Source: Paramacrobiotus richtersi (taxonomy: Eukaryota > Tardigrada > Eutardigrada > Parachela > Macrobiotidae). From it: 30,469 nt of DNA. The stretch is taken from contig JAQGAU010000350.1 in assembly GCA_034698045.1 (NCBI GenBank), positions 1-30,469 on the forward strand, in the 5' to 3' direction. The position numbers and the translations under genes were made by a program. Shown here piece after piece: positions 20,032 through 30,469 of the stretch. The notes beneath the pieces are model-generated. The model was not told the DNA's origin. It was given only the letters and a program-made list of their open reading frames with translations, and made no database searches. The number at the start of each line of letters is the position of its first letter. The stretch's first letter is position 1.

Positions 20032-22790
20032 ATGGCTGCAAAAGCCGACGGCAAGGCGACACCGCTTTCGAATATGAAAGATCCTCTCCTTTTACCCAAC
20101 ATTATCGTGGGCAGGAGTATGGAGAAAAAGGAGGAGCTCGAAAATGACATTTCATTCTTCAAGCGGAATTTTGGATATGGAGGATATCGCGATATGGCGG
20201 TGCATGCTGGAGAAAAAGTCCACTGTTTTGCTTGGAATCGAGATGGAAATATGCTGGTAACTAAAGTCTTTACGGTGGATAATTAAAAGTAGTTTTGGTT
20301 ATTTTTCTGCCCTATGAGAATCCAGAGCTTGATTGTCACTGTTGTGCAGTTTAACGTTCTTATGCAGTACGGAATCGTACCTGCGGCTGCAGTGCTTCTG
20401 TGATCTATCAAGTTCTATGGTTGCCGTAATATTATGCAGTATACCTTGGAAAAGAGAACACCAGTCTCTGGGATTCTATATTGAACCGCATTCGTGAATT
20501 GACAGGTGTATTTTTTAGGCATGTGGATCGGAAAAGATAGTTGTGTTATGGTCTTTTAAAGATGGAAAATTAGCGCGCGAATTCTCCCTCAAAGGACATA
20601 ACCACACGTAAGCAGTCGCTGAATTCGGCTATTTGATCAGTTTTGAATCAACTTTGATGAACGCCAGTCATAACTAAAAAATGACCGCGTGCATCGTTGT
20701 ATCGTTATTTATGCGTGCCCACTGAAATTTGTTCTCGGAGAGAAGTCTGCGGAGTATGTGCAACAGAACAGTATGTTTTTATTGTTTAATGGGAATGAAG
20801 TCCGAATAATATAATGTGGACGATAAGCACCATGTTGCCATGTGTGCTACTTATATTAAAAATTTTGTATCGAACAAGTTCAGAAATCGATGAATTCATT
20901 ATTGTCGCATCGGCATAATATTAATTTTTGTGTTGTAATTGCCACGTTTTTATTTTTCCAGTATCGAAGATATTTCATGGAACCCCGCCAATCCAGACCA
21001 GTTAATGACGTACGCATTCGATAATAACATCCGCATTTGGAGTGTGAAAACGCGAGCAACCCTCCATGCGATTAATACGGGCCGAGATGTCCTTAGCATA
21101 CGGTGGGCTCCTGATGGAAAAGCCATCGTGTATGGAGACCGCGACGATACTTTAACTTTGTACGATCTGGAAAGCGGAGTGAAACGTGAACGAAAATTCA
21201 CGTACGAAGTGAACTCTGTGGTGTTTCTTCAACGCGAAAATGTCACCTACATCCTTTTGGCAACCGGTTCACCAAGCGGTATCGGAGGCCGATTGGAATA
21301 CTTCGAGTATAGATTTCCCGAAATGATTCCAGTGTGAGTAGATTCGAGTTGTAGGTACTAGGTGTGCTCGTATTTTGCGTGCTGAGGCATTTTTTATGGT
21401 ATAAAATAATTAAGCTCGTAAGCTGATAATGGGATCATCCGTTTTTACAGATCTGCTCGATACGATACGGTATTTATGGTTTTTTGTTTGAATAAATAAT
21501 GTTAGGTTTTTGTAAAAATAATGATTTTGTTATAGTAACAGCATCCCCGTAGCCGGAACAACTTGTTCACGCATGGAAATCGATCCAACGGGACGTTTTA
21601 TTGCTGTCTCCGGCAATGAGTGCTGCGTGTCCATATTCGATATCAATGGATTGTATCCCATTTCTGAAATCAGTCGTCAAAAATCGTTTGTTCGAAGCTT
21701 CTCCTTCAGTCACGACAGCCGTTTCTTATCATGCCTTTTTGAGGATCATTCGCTGGAAATTGCGCTTGTGGAGACCGGGGAGAGAGTGTGGTCCTTCGCT
21801 CCGGACGATCGCGAGGCATGGTCATTGACTAACATTGCTTTCCATCCGAAACGTTTAGCGCTGGCTTATGCTGTTGATCGGGATAGAAATCCAATGATAC
21901 GATTATTCGGGATTGTTTCCGGTATATTATTAGGAAAAATACTACTTTATTGTTTTTTGAATCTGATACGTTTACTTGAAGTACCCTTTATAGGAGTAGT
22001 ATGTGGGAATTTGTGTGCATCATGTGTTAAAATCGGTTTCATATTGTTGCGAATTGACATGTATTGTACTTTTCGTGTTTAATTATACTAAATTTCGTTG
22101 TGTCATTAAATAAGAAACTGTATCCCTGGGTCTTTATTTCGTTCCATTTATTTTGTTCAAAAGTTTGGTTGATTGATAGGCCCAGAACTGGAAAAAAAGA
22201 AGGACAAACGGGACGTGCGTCAGAGATCTCGAGAAAGGGAGAAAGAACCGACTCCGAAGAGCACAAAAGACGACGGCAAGGATAAAGAAACATCCAAACC
22301 CCCTGAAAAGCCGAAATTTGAATCCAAGTTTTCCTTTCTCCGTCCAACGGTTGAACAGCTCGCCGGTCTAGAGGACCGCAAGGTCAAAGCGGCACAACTG
22401 GCTGCGGCCAAGGCGGCCGCCGCAGCTAAGGTCTCGACGAAAGTCATGACCAAGTTGCCAGTGGGCAATGCGCCGCAACCAGTCCGGTCCGGTATAAGGG
22501 CCCCGATTCGTGGTCCTGAAGCACTTAGACCCGCGGAGATAAATGGACGAGACGAAGGTGACCGGACTCGGACAGTTAAGCGTGAAGATGATCGCAAAAT
22601 GGGACCACCCGGAAACAACTCCCCAGCAGGCACGGTTTCGAGAGATTCCCATCCCCGCCCGTCATCTACAGCGAGAAATGCGGACGGGGATGATACCGGG
22701 GAACGGAAACGGATACGGTCGTCGACGCGCGATGCCGAGGGAAAGGATGCCCGGCCGTCCAATAACCCCCGAGCCGAGCTTAAGAAATAG
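20032..22790 (+). CDS. THOC3: THO complex subunit 3 (TEX1), with long charged C-terminal extension
   Basis: THOC3 is the WD40 subunit of THO/TREX, which couples transcription to mRNA export in the nucleus. Exons are 20032-20256, 20519-20607, 20962-21333, 21536-21921 and 22180-22790, phases consistent, 560 residues (human 351). The start is the first ATG of the open frame. WD repeats fill residues about 55-357: VHCFAWNRDGNML, IEDISWNPANPD with IRIWSV, VLSIRWAPDG, MEIDPTGRFIAVSG, VRSFSFSHDSRFL, IALVETGERVW, IAFHPKRLALAYA and IRLFGI. All align with human THOC3 from its 'KVHSVAW' repeat to its end. Residues 358-560, encoded by the last exon, are a Lys/Arg/Glu-rich, Ser-Arg-containing tail absent from human THOC3. 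It carries a KFSFLRP segment (407-413) and an Ala-rich helix (about 428-441). Reading into the last intron would give a different tail ending at 22082. Confidence 0.93.
20608..20961 (+). other. THOC3 intron 2 (354 nt)
   Basis: It starts GTAAGC and ends TTTTTCCAG, and splits a Thr codon between WD segments. Nothing else is seen in it. Confidence 0.8.
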
Positions 22791-23454
22791 TGTTGGTTTC
22801 TACCGTTTCATTTTTTTGCCTGTGATATTTGATGTGCGTTTCTGTTTTACCTCTTAAACTGGTTCGTCATTGGGTTTTTTTCAAATCTTTGAGGGTTGGG
22901 ACCGTTGGGTTATACGAAGGGCAGTGCTGTCATGCTGGATCTAGGGCTTCTTTCTGGTGCATAAGTCAGTTGTATTGTTTTCATTTGTTCTGACATTAAA
23001 AACACGAAAATGTTTTGTCAGAAAAAGCGCTTGTTTCGAATCGTACACCGATAAGTTTTGCCCACTTGCCACAAATTCAGTCAGGTCTGTAATCGCCGAA
23101 TGCGACGAAAATGTGCCACCATGGCCGACTTCCCTGTACGGCGCTGTCATTGCGACATAGCCGCGCGGTTCACTGCGATTTCTTTTGAGTTTCGTCGAAG
23201 TTACTGACATCTTTGGGCCTGGTTGCTACATCGTATGGATTGTACTCCAAGATACCTTTTGGGCTTTTTGAAAATTAGTTTATTATCATTAATAGCGGGC
23301 ATCTACGGTAGAAACCCACGCGTAATCAGATTACGCCTGCTCTCCTGGATGAGAAATCTATTTCCGGCCTTCGTTGATATCTACAGAAACCGATTGATTG
23401 GTACTGTAATAATCTGGGTTATTTGTGCTGTCATCCGTTTGCCACAGAGAAAAG
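22791..23454 (+). other. Intergenic region between THOC3 and UTP20
   Basis: 664 nt between two same-strand genes. An ATTAAA at 22995-23000 could end the THOC3 mRNA. The frame that is open from 23223 runs into UTP20 exons out of their reading frame and has no protein-like character, so it is not called. Confidence 0.5.
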
Positions 23455-26400
23455 ATGACAAGGAAAGGAAAGAAGCAGACTGTGAGGCACAAGGATCAGA
23501 ATACGTTCAAGGTACTCTTTACTGGCGCTCTTATTTTGTTCAAGACTCGAAAGAATATTTTGTATTTACGATTTTACAGTTCAAGTCCTTCAATGAACGG
23601 GTCTCGGAAATTTCTGTGGACGCTCGCCAAAACCTGTTTTCAACTGCTTTTCGACCTGCTGGTGATGAATCCTTCTTCTTCGAGGCTTATAATAAGTGGC
23701 TGGACCTGAATCGGACTCAGCACTTCGGTTAGAATTTCGGACTTTTTACCGTGAGGCTCTTGAGCGGTTCTTGGAATATTATCATACTTTGTTGCAGCGG
23801 ATTTTCAGAAGGAGGTACGGAATAAAATACAAAGTTATCCCATGATAATTCACCATAAGGATGCCATTGTTGCGACGCTGCTAAATCACTTGGCAGTGGA
23901 AAACAGTCTTGCTTTGGAGCCCTTACTCGAGTAAGTCAATCCGCAAGTTTCCAGCTCGAAATCGATACGACATCGCGCATATCCAGAAGCTGAGTAATAA
24001 AGCAGTTTAACCCTTTGTCCATTTTGTTTATCGGAAACCTTCGTGTTATGGATGTTATGTAACTTATGTTGCTTAGTTGTTTTATTATTAATCATCACTT
24101 CACACTATACAAATTAGTCGTTTCTGTAAAACTATCTTTGTCATTTGTGTTGCATTTACACAGTCTTCCTGCCGCTTTCTTTTTCCCCCAAAAGAAGTTT
24201 GTTGTTTTCAAGTTAGGACTGGGTTTTTTTAACCCTGTTTAATTTTTGATTTCTTGTCATTTCAGTTTAACCACCAGTCTCGCCAGAGACTTGCAGGAAG
24301 ATTTTTATCCATATTTCGCGGATGTTTTTCGAACATTGTCGGATTGTGTATCTGCATCGGCTGACCCAGAAGCTATAGAATGGATATTTGTCTGCTTTTC
24401 CCAGTTATTCAGAATATTACGGAAGCCGCTCTCAAGGGATTTCGAAAATGTTTTCCGGTATGCTGCTGAACGTAACTTTTCGGTTGTTTTTTGAAGTTTT
24501 TGGTCGGTGCGGTTCACAACTTACAATCTGTAGGTTAATCCTTCCACTTTTTGGACATCAGAAAGAATACATAGTGCGATTCGCGACGGAGTCTTTCGCC
24601 TTTTTGGTCCGATCGTACAAGGATATTCGGTCTGTTTTGGAGTTTCTGTTGCTGCATTGTATGCAAAATGCAGATCTGGCCAGTGGCATCGGATCCCTTA
24701 TATTCGAGGTTGTGAAGAACGTCAACCACCATCTGCATTCGAATTTCACCAAGGTATTCGTTTCGGTTTCAAAATACTGCATAACTGAGTGAAAATCTTG
24801 GCTTCTAGGTTTTTCCGCTACTGTTGGATATTTTGGAAAATACAAAGTTTTATCAAGCTGAAGATTCTGAGGAGCTTGTTACCGGAGATTCAGAACAGAT
24901 TGCTTATCCAGTGGAATGTTGCATTGTGCGACTTACAGAACTTCTGACAGGCTACGTCTCTAAAGACACTTGCGGACTCTTTTGGGATACGTTCTGGGTT
25001 CGTTCGCACGCCTCGATGAATCGTTGCATAGTTGTATATTTTTGAAAAATTGTTCTAGCCGTGCGTTCTTTCATCTACTACGGACAGACGGACCTATTCC
25101 CTAGTCGTATTGTCTGGATTTGTGAAAGCCAAACACGGACATCTTTTGCGATCTCCAGAGCAAACGCTGCAGAATTTTCTGGCTCTGTGCAATAAAATTC
25201 AAGTTTGGACTGCGAAAAATGCTGATTTGATTGCGGACATTGGATCCGATTTCCTGACATTTCCACATCTGCATCTTTCGGTGCTGGAAAGACGGAGACT
25301 CGTATTAAAGGTAATTAACTCGTATTAAATGCATTAATTTGTTTACTGGGAATTTAAGTTCTAATTGATTCTAACTTTCCCCAGCATTGACAATTGATTA
25401 TAACTGCTGAGTTAATGATTTTTTCAGCTGCCAGGTTTAACCTTAATGTGCTTGTAATAATACAGTTTCGTACCACAGTCACTTGATCAGTACGAGCAAG
25501 TCTTTTCCATTTCCCATGCTTTCTTTCTTTAAACTGGAAAAAACAGCTGCATTGTTTCATATTTAGTTTTTTAATGTTTTTGCTGGCTTAGATCTTTGCT
25601 GGACCGATGACTTTCGAGCAGAAGTGCGCTTTCGCCCAGTCTGTGATACGTGTCCCACTGTACGACACAGAAATCCTCCCTCACATGTTAAAAATGTGTC
25701 TAAGTGAACGCGGCGATAACAATTTGGAGAATGGACTGCGAAATCTGGCTACGGTAGTACTGTGCAAAGATCCTCAGCAGTTCGACCTGGGGAAGATGGA
25801 CTCGTGGAAACCGTATGTATTTGACCTAACTTTGGCCATGCCGAACGAATCCGGTCACTCGCTCTCGGAGAGGATCGAGGCCTTTATAATGTCCATTGTG
25901 AAACTCTCGGAAGAATTCCCAAATACTCATCCTCTTCACTGGAGTCTGCTGTGGTCTGCGGCAGTATTGATACCACATTTTCGGTAATTATTTTAGCCAT
26001 GTTGTGTATATTCGGCCTGCTGTAAACGATCTATAAAGCGTGTTTTCTTTTAGGCCGAAACTTGGCGGATCTGTCGCTAAGATCGTGCAGGAAAAAGCAT
26101 GGGCAGGAATGCCGTTCTTACTCAGTGAAGATGGGCGGGGTGATACAAGGTAACGTTACGTCGCAGATTATTCTGTCTTTCGCAAAATATTGTGCTTATC
26201 CTTGATATTTCTGCTTTGTTGTAATTATTATATTTCCACCGCTTCATCTTACCAGTTTGCTTGTTGATGATTAGGATATTCACTTTGGCGATCGCGGCTC
26301 TCCATTCTTCGTTGCATTCTGCCATATCAATTTTGCCGGACGATTCACTGGATATTGACGTTGGCCAGGTCGTTGCTTGTGTGAAGTGAGCAATGGCAAT

Positions 26401-29400
26401 TTTGAATATCTTTGCTGTGTTAGTGTATTTGTAAACGCACGAAGAACGAAAAGTGTTAGGGTTACTCTCAGAGGGATTTTTTGCATGCGCGACATACTAA
26501 ACCGACCATAATAATACTTCAGCACGTACAGTTGGGTGTTCGTCTCGCAAGTCTTACTACGTCACTCTTTGTTTATTGCGATTAGGAAGGACGAATCTCA
26601 TCTTGAGGTTCTTGCCCTGCTAGCTCTGGTTTTGAAGTGCAGGCCTACGGAAACTGAGGCCAGACTTTCGGAGTTATTGCCGATCCTCAAAACGAATCTC
26701 AGAAATCCTTCTCATGCCGTCCGATTGATCAGTCTCAGAATTCTACATGCGCTGCCGTTGGGTGGCAATGCCGCACGCCTGTTGGATATCTGCGTGCAGG
26801 CGGAATGTGTTGAAGTGTCTATCCATCAGTATCGTGAGAAGTTGCGGTATCTGCGGATGCTGGATCGGGATCAAGTATCTGCTCTTCCGAACATTTCTAC
26901 AGAGGAGCTTGATGTACGTGATTCCCTATATTTTATACGTGGTGTATGGTGATCTTTTATGCCTTGCAGATTCCGCTGCTGTATCTTTGCGGGTCCTTAA
27001 AAATCGGTTTTCAACTCATTTGGAAAGAGGTCAAGCAGCTGATAAATGGATATGTTTCAAATTCTGCCGACAGTACGGTATGGGGAGTTGTCCTGTCCGA
27101 ATTGGAAGCGGTTTCTCTGGAAGCTGGTAAGTTTTGTGATAATGTTTGTGTGGTGTGATATCTATATTGCAGACAGTGCCAGCTTCTATCCGGCTCATTG
27201 ACTTACTGGTATACTTAACAGTATGCCTGCCGTTGTCTGTTATTAATCTTTTTCTGGTTCGTTAGAGTGTATGTCTGCTTTTTTTCGCCAGATTTGTGCA
27301 TTTCAGTGTGAATCGCATAATTTCAGAATCTTCTGGTCAGAAGCTGGCAGTTGCGGAAGAAACGAGCACACTGGATCCGACAAGCGAACAGATTTTGGAT
27401 TTTCTGAAGAATCGAAGCCAAAATGATTCACACCCTCTGGACGCACACAAGTATCGCATTCAGTTATGGCAGTGCTTAGCAGAAGTTGGAGAGCAGATAG
27501 AGAATCGAAATCGTCACTTTTCCGAGCTTTTCCAGCGGTTTGTCAGGTACGAAAGTATGGGTTAACTGTTTGGGCCGTCTGCTGATCGAGGGAGTTATTT
27601 CAGAAATGAATTCGCTCCGGCGACACTGTGTTACGACTTACTGGAAAACGATCCAGACATGGATGAAGTAAATTCAACCAGGAAGTCTCGAACTTTCGCG
27701 GAGGAAACCATGTGTACGATGTTGGAATTATTCGCAAACTTCCGTAACCCGAAGGCAATCTTCCAGGAACCAGTTCTGCGAAAACAGTTTTTGGGTGTAT
27801 GTTTCATTTGTTTGCGCAGTTAGAGCATTTGTTTGATATATATTGTGAATTTGTTGCAGTTATTAACATACCGGTCTCCGAAAATCCAGAGCCTGACCTT
27901 GAAAGTGCTGTCAAGATACAAATGGGATTACTTTCAACCATACGACGAGCAGCTGAACAACTTACTGGATGAGAAGGCTATGTGGAATACGCTAACCGAA
28001 ATAGAGTTTGGAGCAGTCAAGCCCCTTATTGCACCGGAGCATCGAAGCTCTGTTATTTCTGTCATTATAAGGTATTCCTTGATAGTTCTAGCAAAACATG
28101 AAGCAAGTTTATTGGTCGAATTATTAACTTATCAATATTATTTTTATCGTTGACTTACATGCGAAAGATACAACCGTATCATACTAATGCCTGCGCAGAC
28201 ATATTGTTACAAGTGCCGGGAATGGTTGAATATGGTAAACGTTGCAAATGTGAGTTACTATTCCTGTTGTTTGCCGTGTAGAATACTTTTTGGAAGGATG
28301 CAGCAGAAATCCAAACGGCGGAATACTGAGAAAGGCGCGCCTAAAGGCCGCAAGGAGGCCATTATTCGATCGCTAGCTAACTGTCTCCCAGATGAGTTCA
28401 AACTTTTCCTCTCGTACGTTCTGAAACCAGTGGAAGAGTTGCTGAAAGGTACTTGGATTGATTTGACTGTTACTTCGTTCGGGTTTGATGACGGTCACTT
28501 GCAGAGGATACCGAAGGTGCTATAGAAAAGATTTTCAAAGGCGAGGCTCCACGAATTAATATGAAGATTGTTGACGGGTAAGCACTGCGCCTAACTGTCG
28601 TAGCTATTTCGAAATATTATGCTTTCTTGCAGGATTTTGCAAACCTTGTACGCGATTGTGGATGAATTGCGAGCTGTTGTGGCGCCTCATATTGGGTTGA
28701 TTTTGAAAGCTGTATTGTCTTCACTCACGGTGATGGTCGCGAGACGCAAGCAGTTGGAAGATCCTTTAGAGAACAGCCCGTCTGGAGGGATACTACGGAA
28801 ACTGCGCAAGGAATGCTACCGATGCTTGTACTTGATATTTGCCGTCTTCCCTGCTAAGATATTTTCGGATGCGGAAATTAGAGCAGTTTTCAGGAGTACT
28901 GTTTTTCCCGAGGTAATGATAAATTTATCGTACCGAAAGTAAGGTGGAGATAACTTCCGGTAACTCGTATGCAATATGAGCAGTAAGTAATATGGACTCA
29001 GAACCCAGTAACGGGTAATGATGATGTCCTTAGTCAGTGCGTGTGATTTTACTGCAGTTTATCATATTTATTATTTTCATAGTGCATACTTCGCTCGTCT
29101 GTCATTTGCATCATAGTAGTATCGAAACATGGCTTACTGCTTGATTTGACAGATTGACAACACAGTACGAGACGGGATATCCACATGCACACCTTTGATG
29201 CGTCTGATGCAAGTCTGGTGTCGTAATCAGCCCTATCAGCATCTCATGGCGATTCCTACGGAGCAAACGGGGCAGACAGGACTAACCGTTTTAATAGGCC
29301 TACTCGATCCAGAAAATAATCCCAAATCCCCCTCGATCAAACTGGTGATGGATTGCCTGGACGGGTTGTTGAATCCGAAGGAAAATTTAGAGTATGAAGT

Positions 29401-30469
29401 AACGGTGGATGATGTTCTCACTGACAAAGGTATGTTGTGCTGCGTAAAACCTTGGCACCTTTGAATTTCATGGTAAATTTCTCTTCTGCAGCGAGGAAGA
29501 TGGTGACTCCTTTCGTGAATCAGATACTGCACCATTTGCGCAACAAATTATCCGGAGTGGTCAACAATAACGCTGGCAAAATATCCAGGAAGGTGGCTCC
29601 CTTTAGTGAAACGGAACTGAGCGTGGCGTGCGCTGTCAGCGGTCTGGATCTCAGTGCAGTTCAGTCGCACGTCCTTCTGGATGTTCTTCTTCCTTTCATA
29701 ATGGCATCACAGCTGAAAAAGGAGCAGGATATGCTAAGACTCTTAAGCATAGTGAAATTGTTGGCCGAACGGGTGGATGAGGAATCGGTGCAGAGCGTTA
29801 TCCGACAGATCATCCCGCTGTTGTCGAGAGACTTCTCTCGCGATTGCCGCACGTCAATTTGTGAAACTTTAGTGGTGAGTGTCCAGTGATGTTCGTTGAT
29901 ATTCTGGTCAATAAGTCTTGTATTGTTTTTCAGGTTATAAGCAAAAGGTTTCCTTCTGAAGAAAACAGGAAGCTGTCGAGTATTGCGTCTGATGTAAGCC
30001 TTGACCCTTTTTAATCACTGCTCGTTACTTAGACTTCTTATTTTCTCAGCTGTCTTCGTGGAGCATGCGTCATATTGAAGAACCGGATTTCGACAGACGA
30101 CTTGCCGCTTACAAGACTGGTAAAATCGAGCTGTCGTCACCGACGGTGACGATTGACTTTGCATTGCTTATTTTGCATATGGCCGCTTTTGATATCGTAA
30201 AGGTGGGTAACAATGTTGAAATAAATGAAGTGCCGTGCGATGCTCCGACCTTGTATTTCACATTGCGTATCATTGTTACAGTCGAACGATATCGCATCCG
30301 CAACATTAAGAAGTATGGGTGGACTGTGCGTGATCGAAATGCTCCGGCGTTTCGCGGATAAAGAGGATGGCTCGACGATTCTGAAACATCTGGTGCCGGT
30401 TTTGAAGAGTTCACTAAAGCATGCAGATGAGAACGTTCGAAATGAATTCATTTCCATCTTGAGTGCCAT
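23455..30469 (+). CDS. UTP20: UTP20, small-subunit processome HEAT-repeat scaffold (5' part, 3' end outside window)
   Basis: UTP20 (DRIM in human) is a very large nucleolar HEAT-repeat protein needed for 18S rRNA maturation. 23 exons are present: 23455-23511, 23580-23727, 23798-23930, 24266-24457, 24534-24753, 24809-24997, 25059-25310, 25592-25983, 26054-26149, 26275-26385, 26532-26913, 26970-27126, 27327-27546, 27604-27796, 27860-28071, 28282-28448, 28505-28577, 28633-28912, 29153-29429, 29492-29874, 29934-29993, 30050-30202, 30282-30469+. They encode about 1511 codons of an expected 2700 or so. Human-like blocks occur in order: NTFKFKSFNERVSEI, WLDLNRTQHF, LTTSLARDLQEDFYPYF, VRFATESFAFLV, the VRLISLRILHAL repeat, YREKLRYLRML, IIRILFGRM, and CTPLMRLMQVWCRN. 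Introns are mostly 52-80 nt. The start is the first ATG of the frame and aligns with the human N-terminus. Confidence 0.96.
23931..24265 (+). other. UTP20 intron 3 (335 nt)
   Basis: It starts GTAAGT and ends TCATTTCAG, and splits the Asp codon of the LLD-LTTSLARDL junction. No snoRNA boxes with correct spacing were found. Confidence 0.75.

Noticed and set aside
22220-22762. Minus-strand 180-codon open frame opposite the THOC3 tail.
   Set aside because: It is a shadow of the GC-rich, low-complexity coding exon on the plus strand.
23223-23732. Plus-strand 169-codon open frame upstream of UTP20.
   Set aside because: It reads UTP20 exon 1 out of frame and crosses its intron. The upstream part has no family or exon character.
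23728-23797. Peptide-like frame RTFYREALERFLEYY just after UTP20 exon 2, resembling the human 'KFYKEV' region.
   Set aside because: It needs a frameshift and passes a stop. Treating it as a 70-nt intron gives HFADFQKEVRNKIQSY, which continues in phase and aligns well with the human protein.
28913-29152. ATGATGA in a UTP20 intron as the C box of a hosted snoRNA.
   Set aside because: Ribosome-biogenesis genes often host snoRNAs, but no CTGA D box with suitable spacing or terminal stem follows. The ATGATGA in the M13 intron at about 3233 fails in the same way.

Overview
The window is nuclear DNA of an animal. It holds seven recognisable or clearly structured protein genes, one weaker small-gene candidate, and little else. 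Genes are cut into many short exons by GT-AG introns, mostly 50-400 nt. The acceptors end in CAG or TAG without a strong polypyrimidine tract. The gene set (a neprilysin-family peptidase, a Cys-loop acetylcholine receptor subunit, SDS22, THOC3, UTP20) and the divergent protein sequences suggest an invertebrate, perhaps a fast-evolving ecdysozoan such as a tardigrade or mite. The sequence alone cannot settle the phylum. It lacks the uniform TTTTCAG acceptors of Caenorhabditis.

Layout: 260-4598 (+) is the 3' part of an M13 metallopeptidase gene. Its putative 3' UTR contains a perfect 76-nt palindrome. 5025-7564 (-) is a HEAT-repeat protein, and 7665-8546 (-) is an unrecognised 270-aa protein. 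These two are only 100 nt apart in operon-like order, with a polyadenylation-like signal after the first and a splice acceptor abutting the ATG of the second. 8917-9602 has the shape of a non-autonomous DNA transposon: TTAA at both ends and 36-nt inverted termini. 10336-10620 (-) could encode a small secreted protein. 12192-16420 (+) is a complete 14-exon nicotinic acetylcholine receptor alpha-type subunit. 17168-19474 (-) is SDS22/PPP1R7 in 9 exons. 20032-22790 (+) is THOC3/TEX1 with a long charged C-terminal extension. 23455-30469 (+) is the first 23 exons (about 1511 codons) of UTP20, which runs off the window.

Exon models were built by hand. Splice-phase agreement across every junction, together with family conservation, supports them. 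The genes are mostly unrelated housekeeping or neuronal functions. The SDS22 and THOC3 pair is divergent across a 557-nt gap and may share a promoter. The most notable observations are the palindrome, the TTAA element, the paired loss of one disulfide in the peptidase, the extension of THOC3, and the operon-like pair of uncharacterised genes. I see no tRNA, rRNA, CRISPR or prokaryotic operon.
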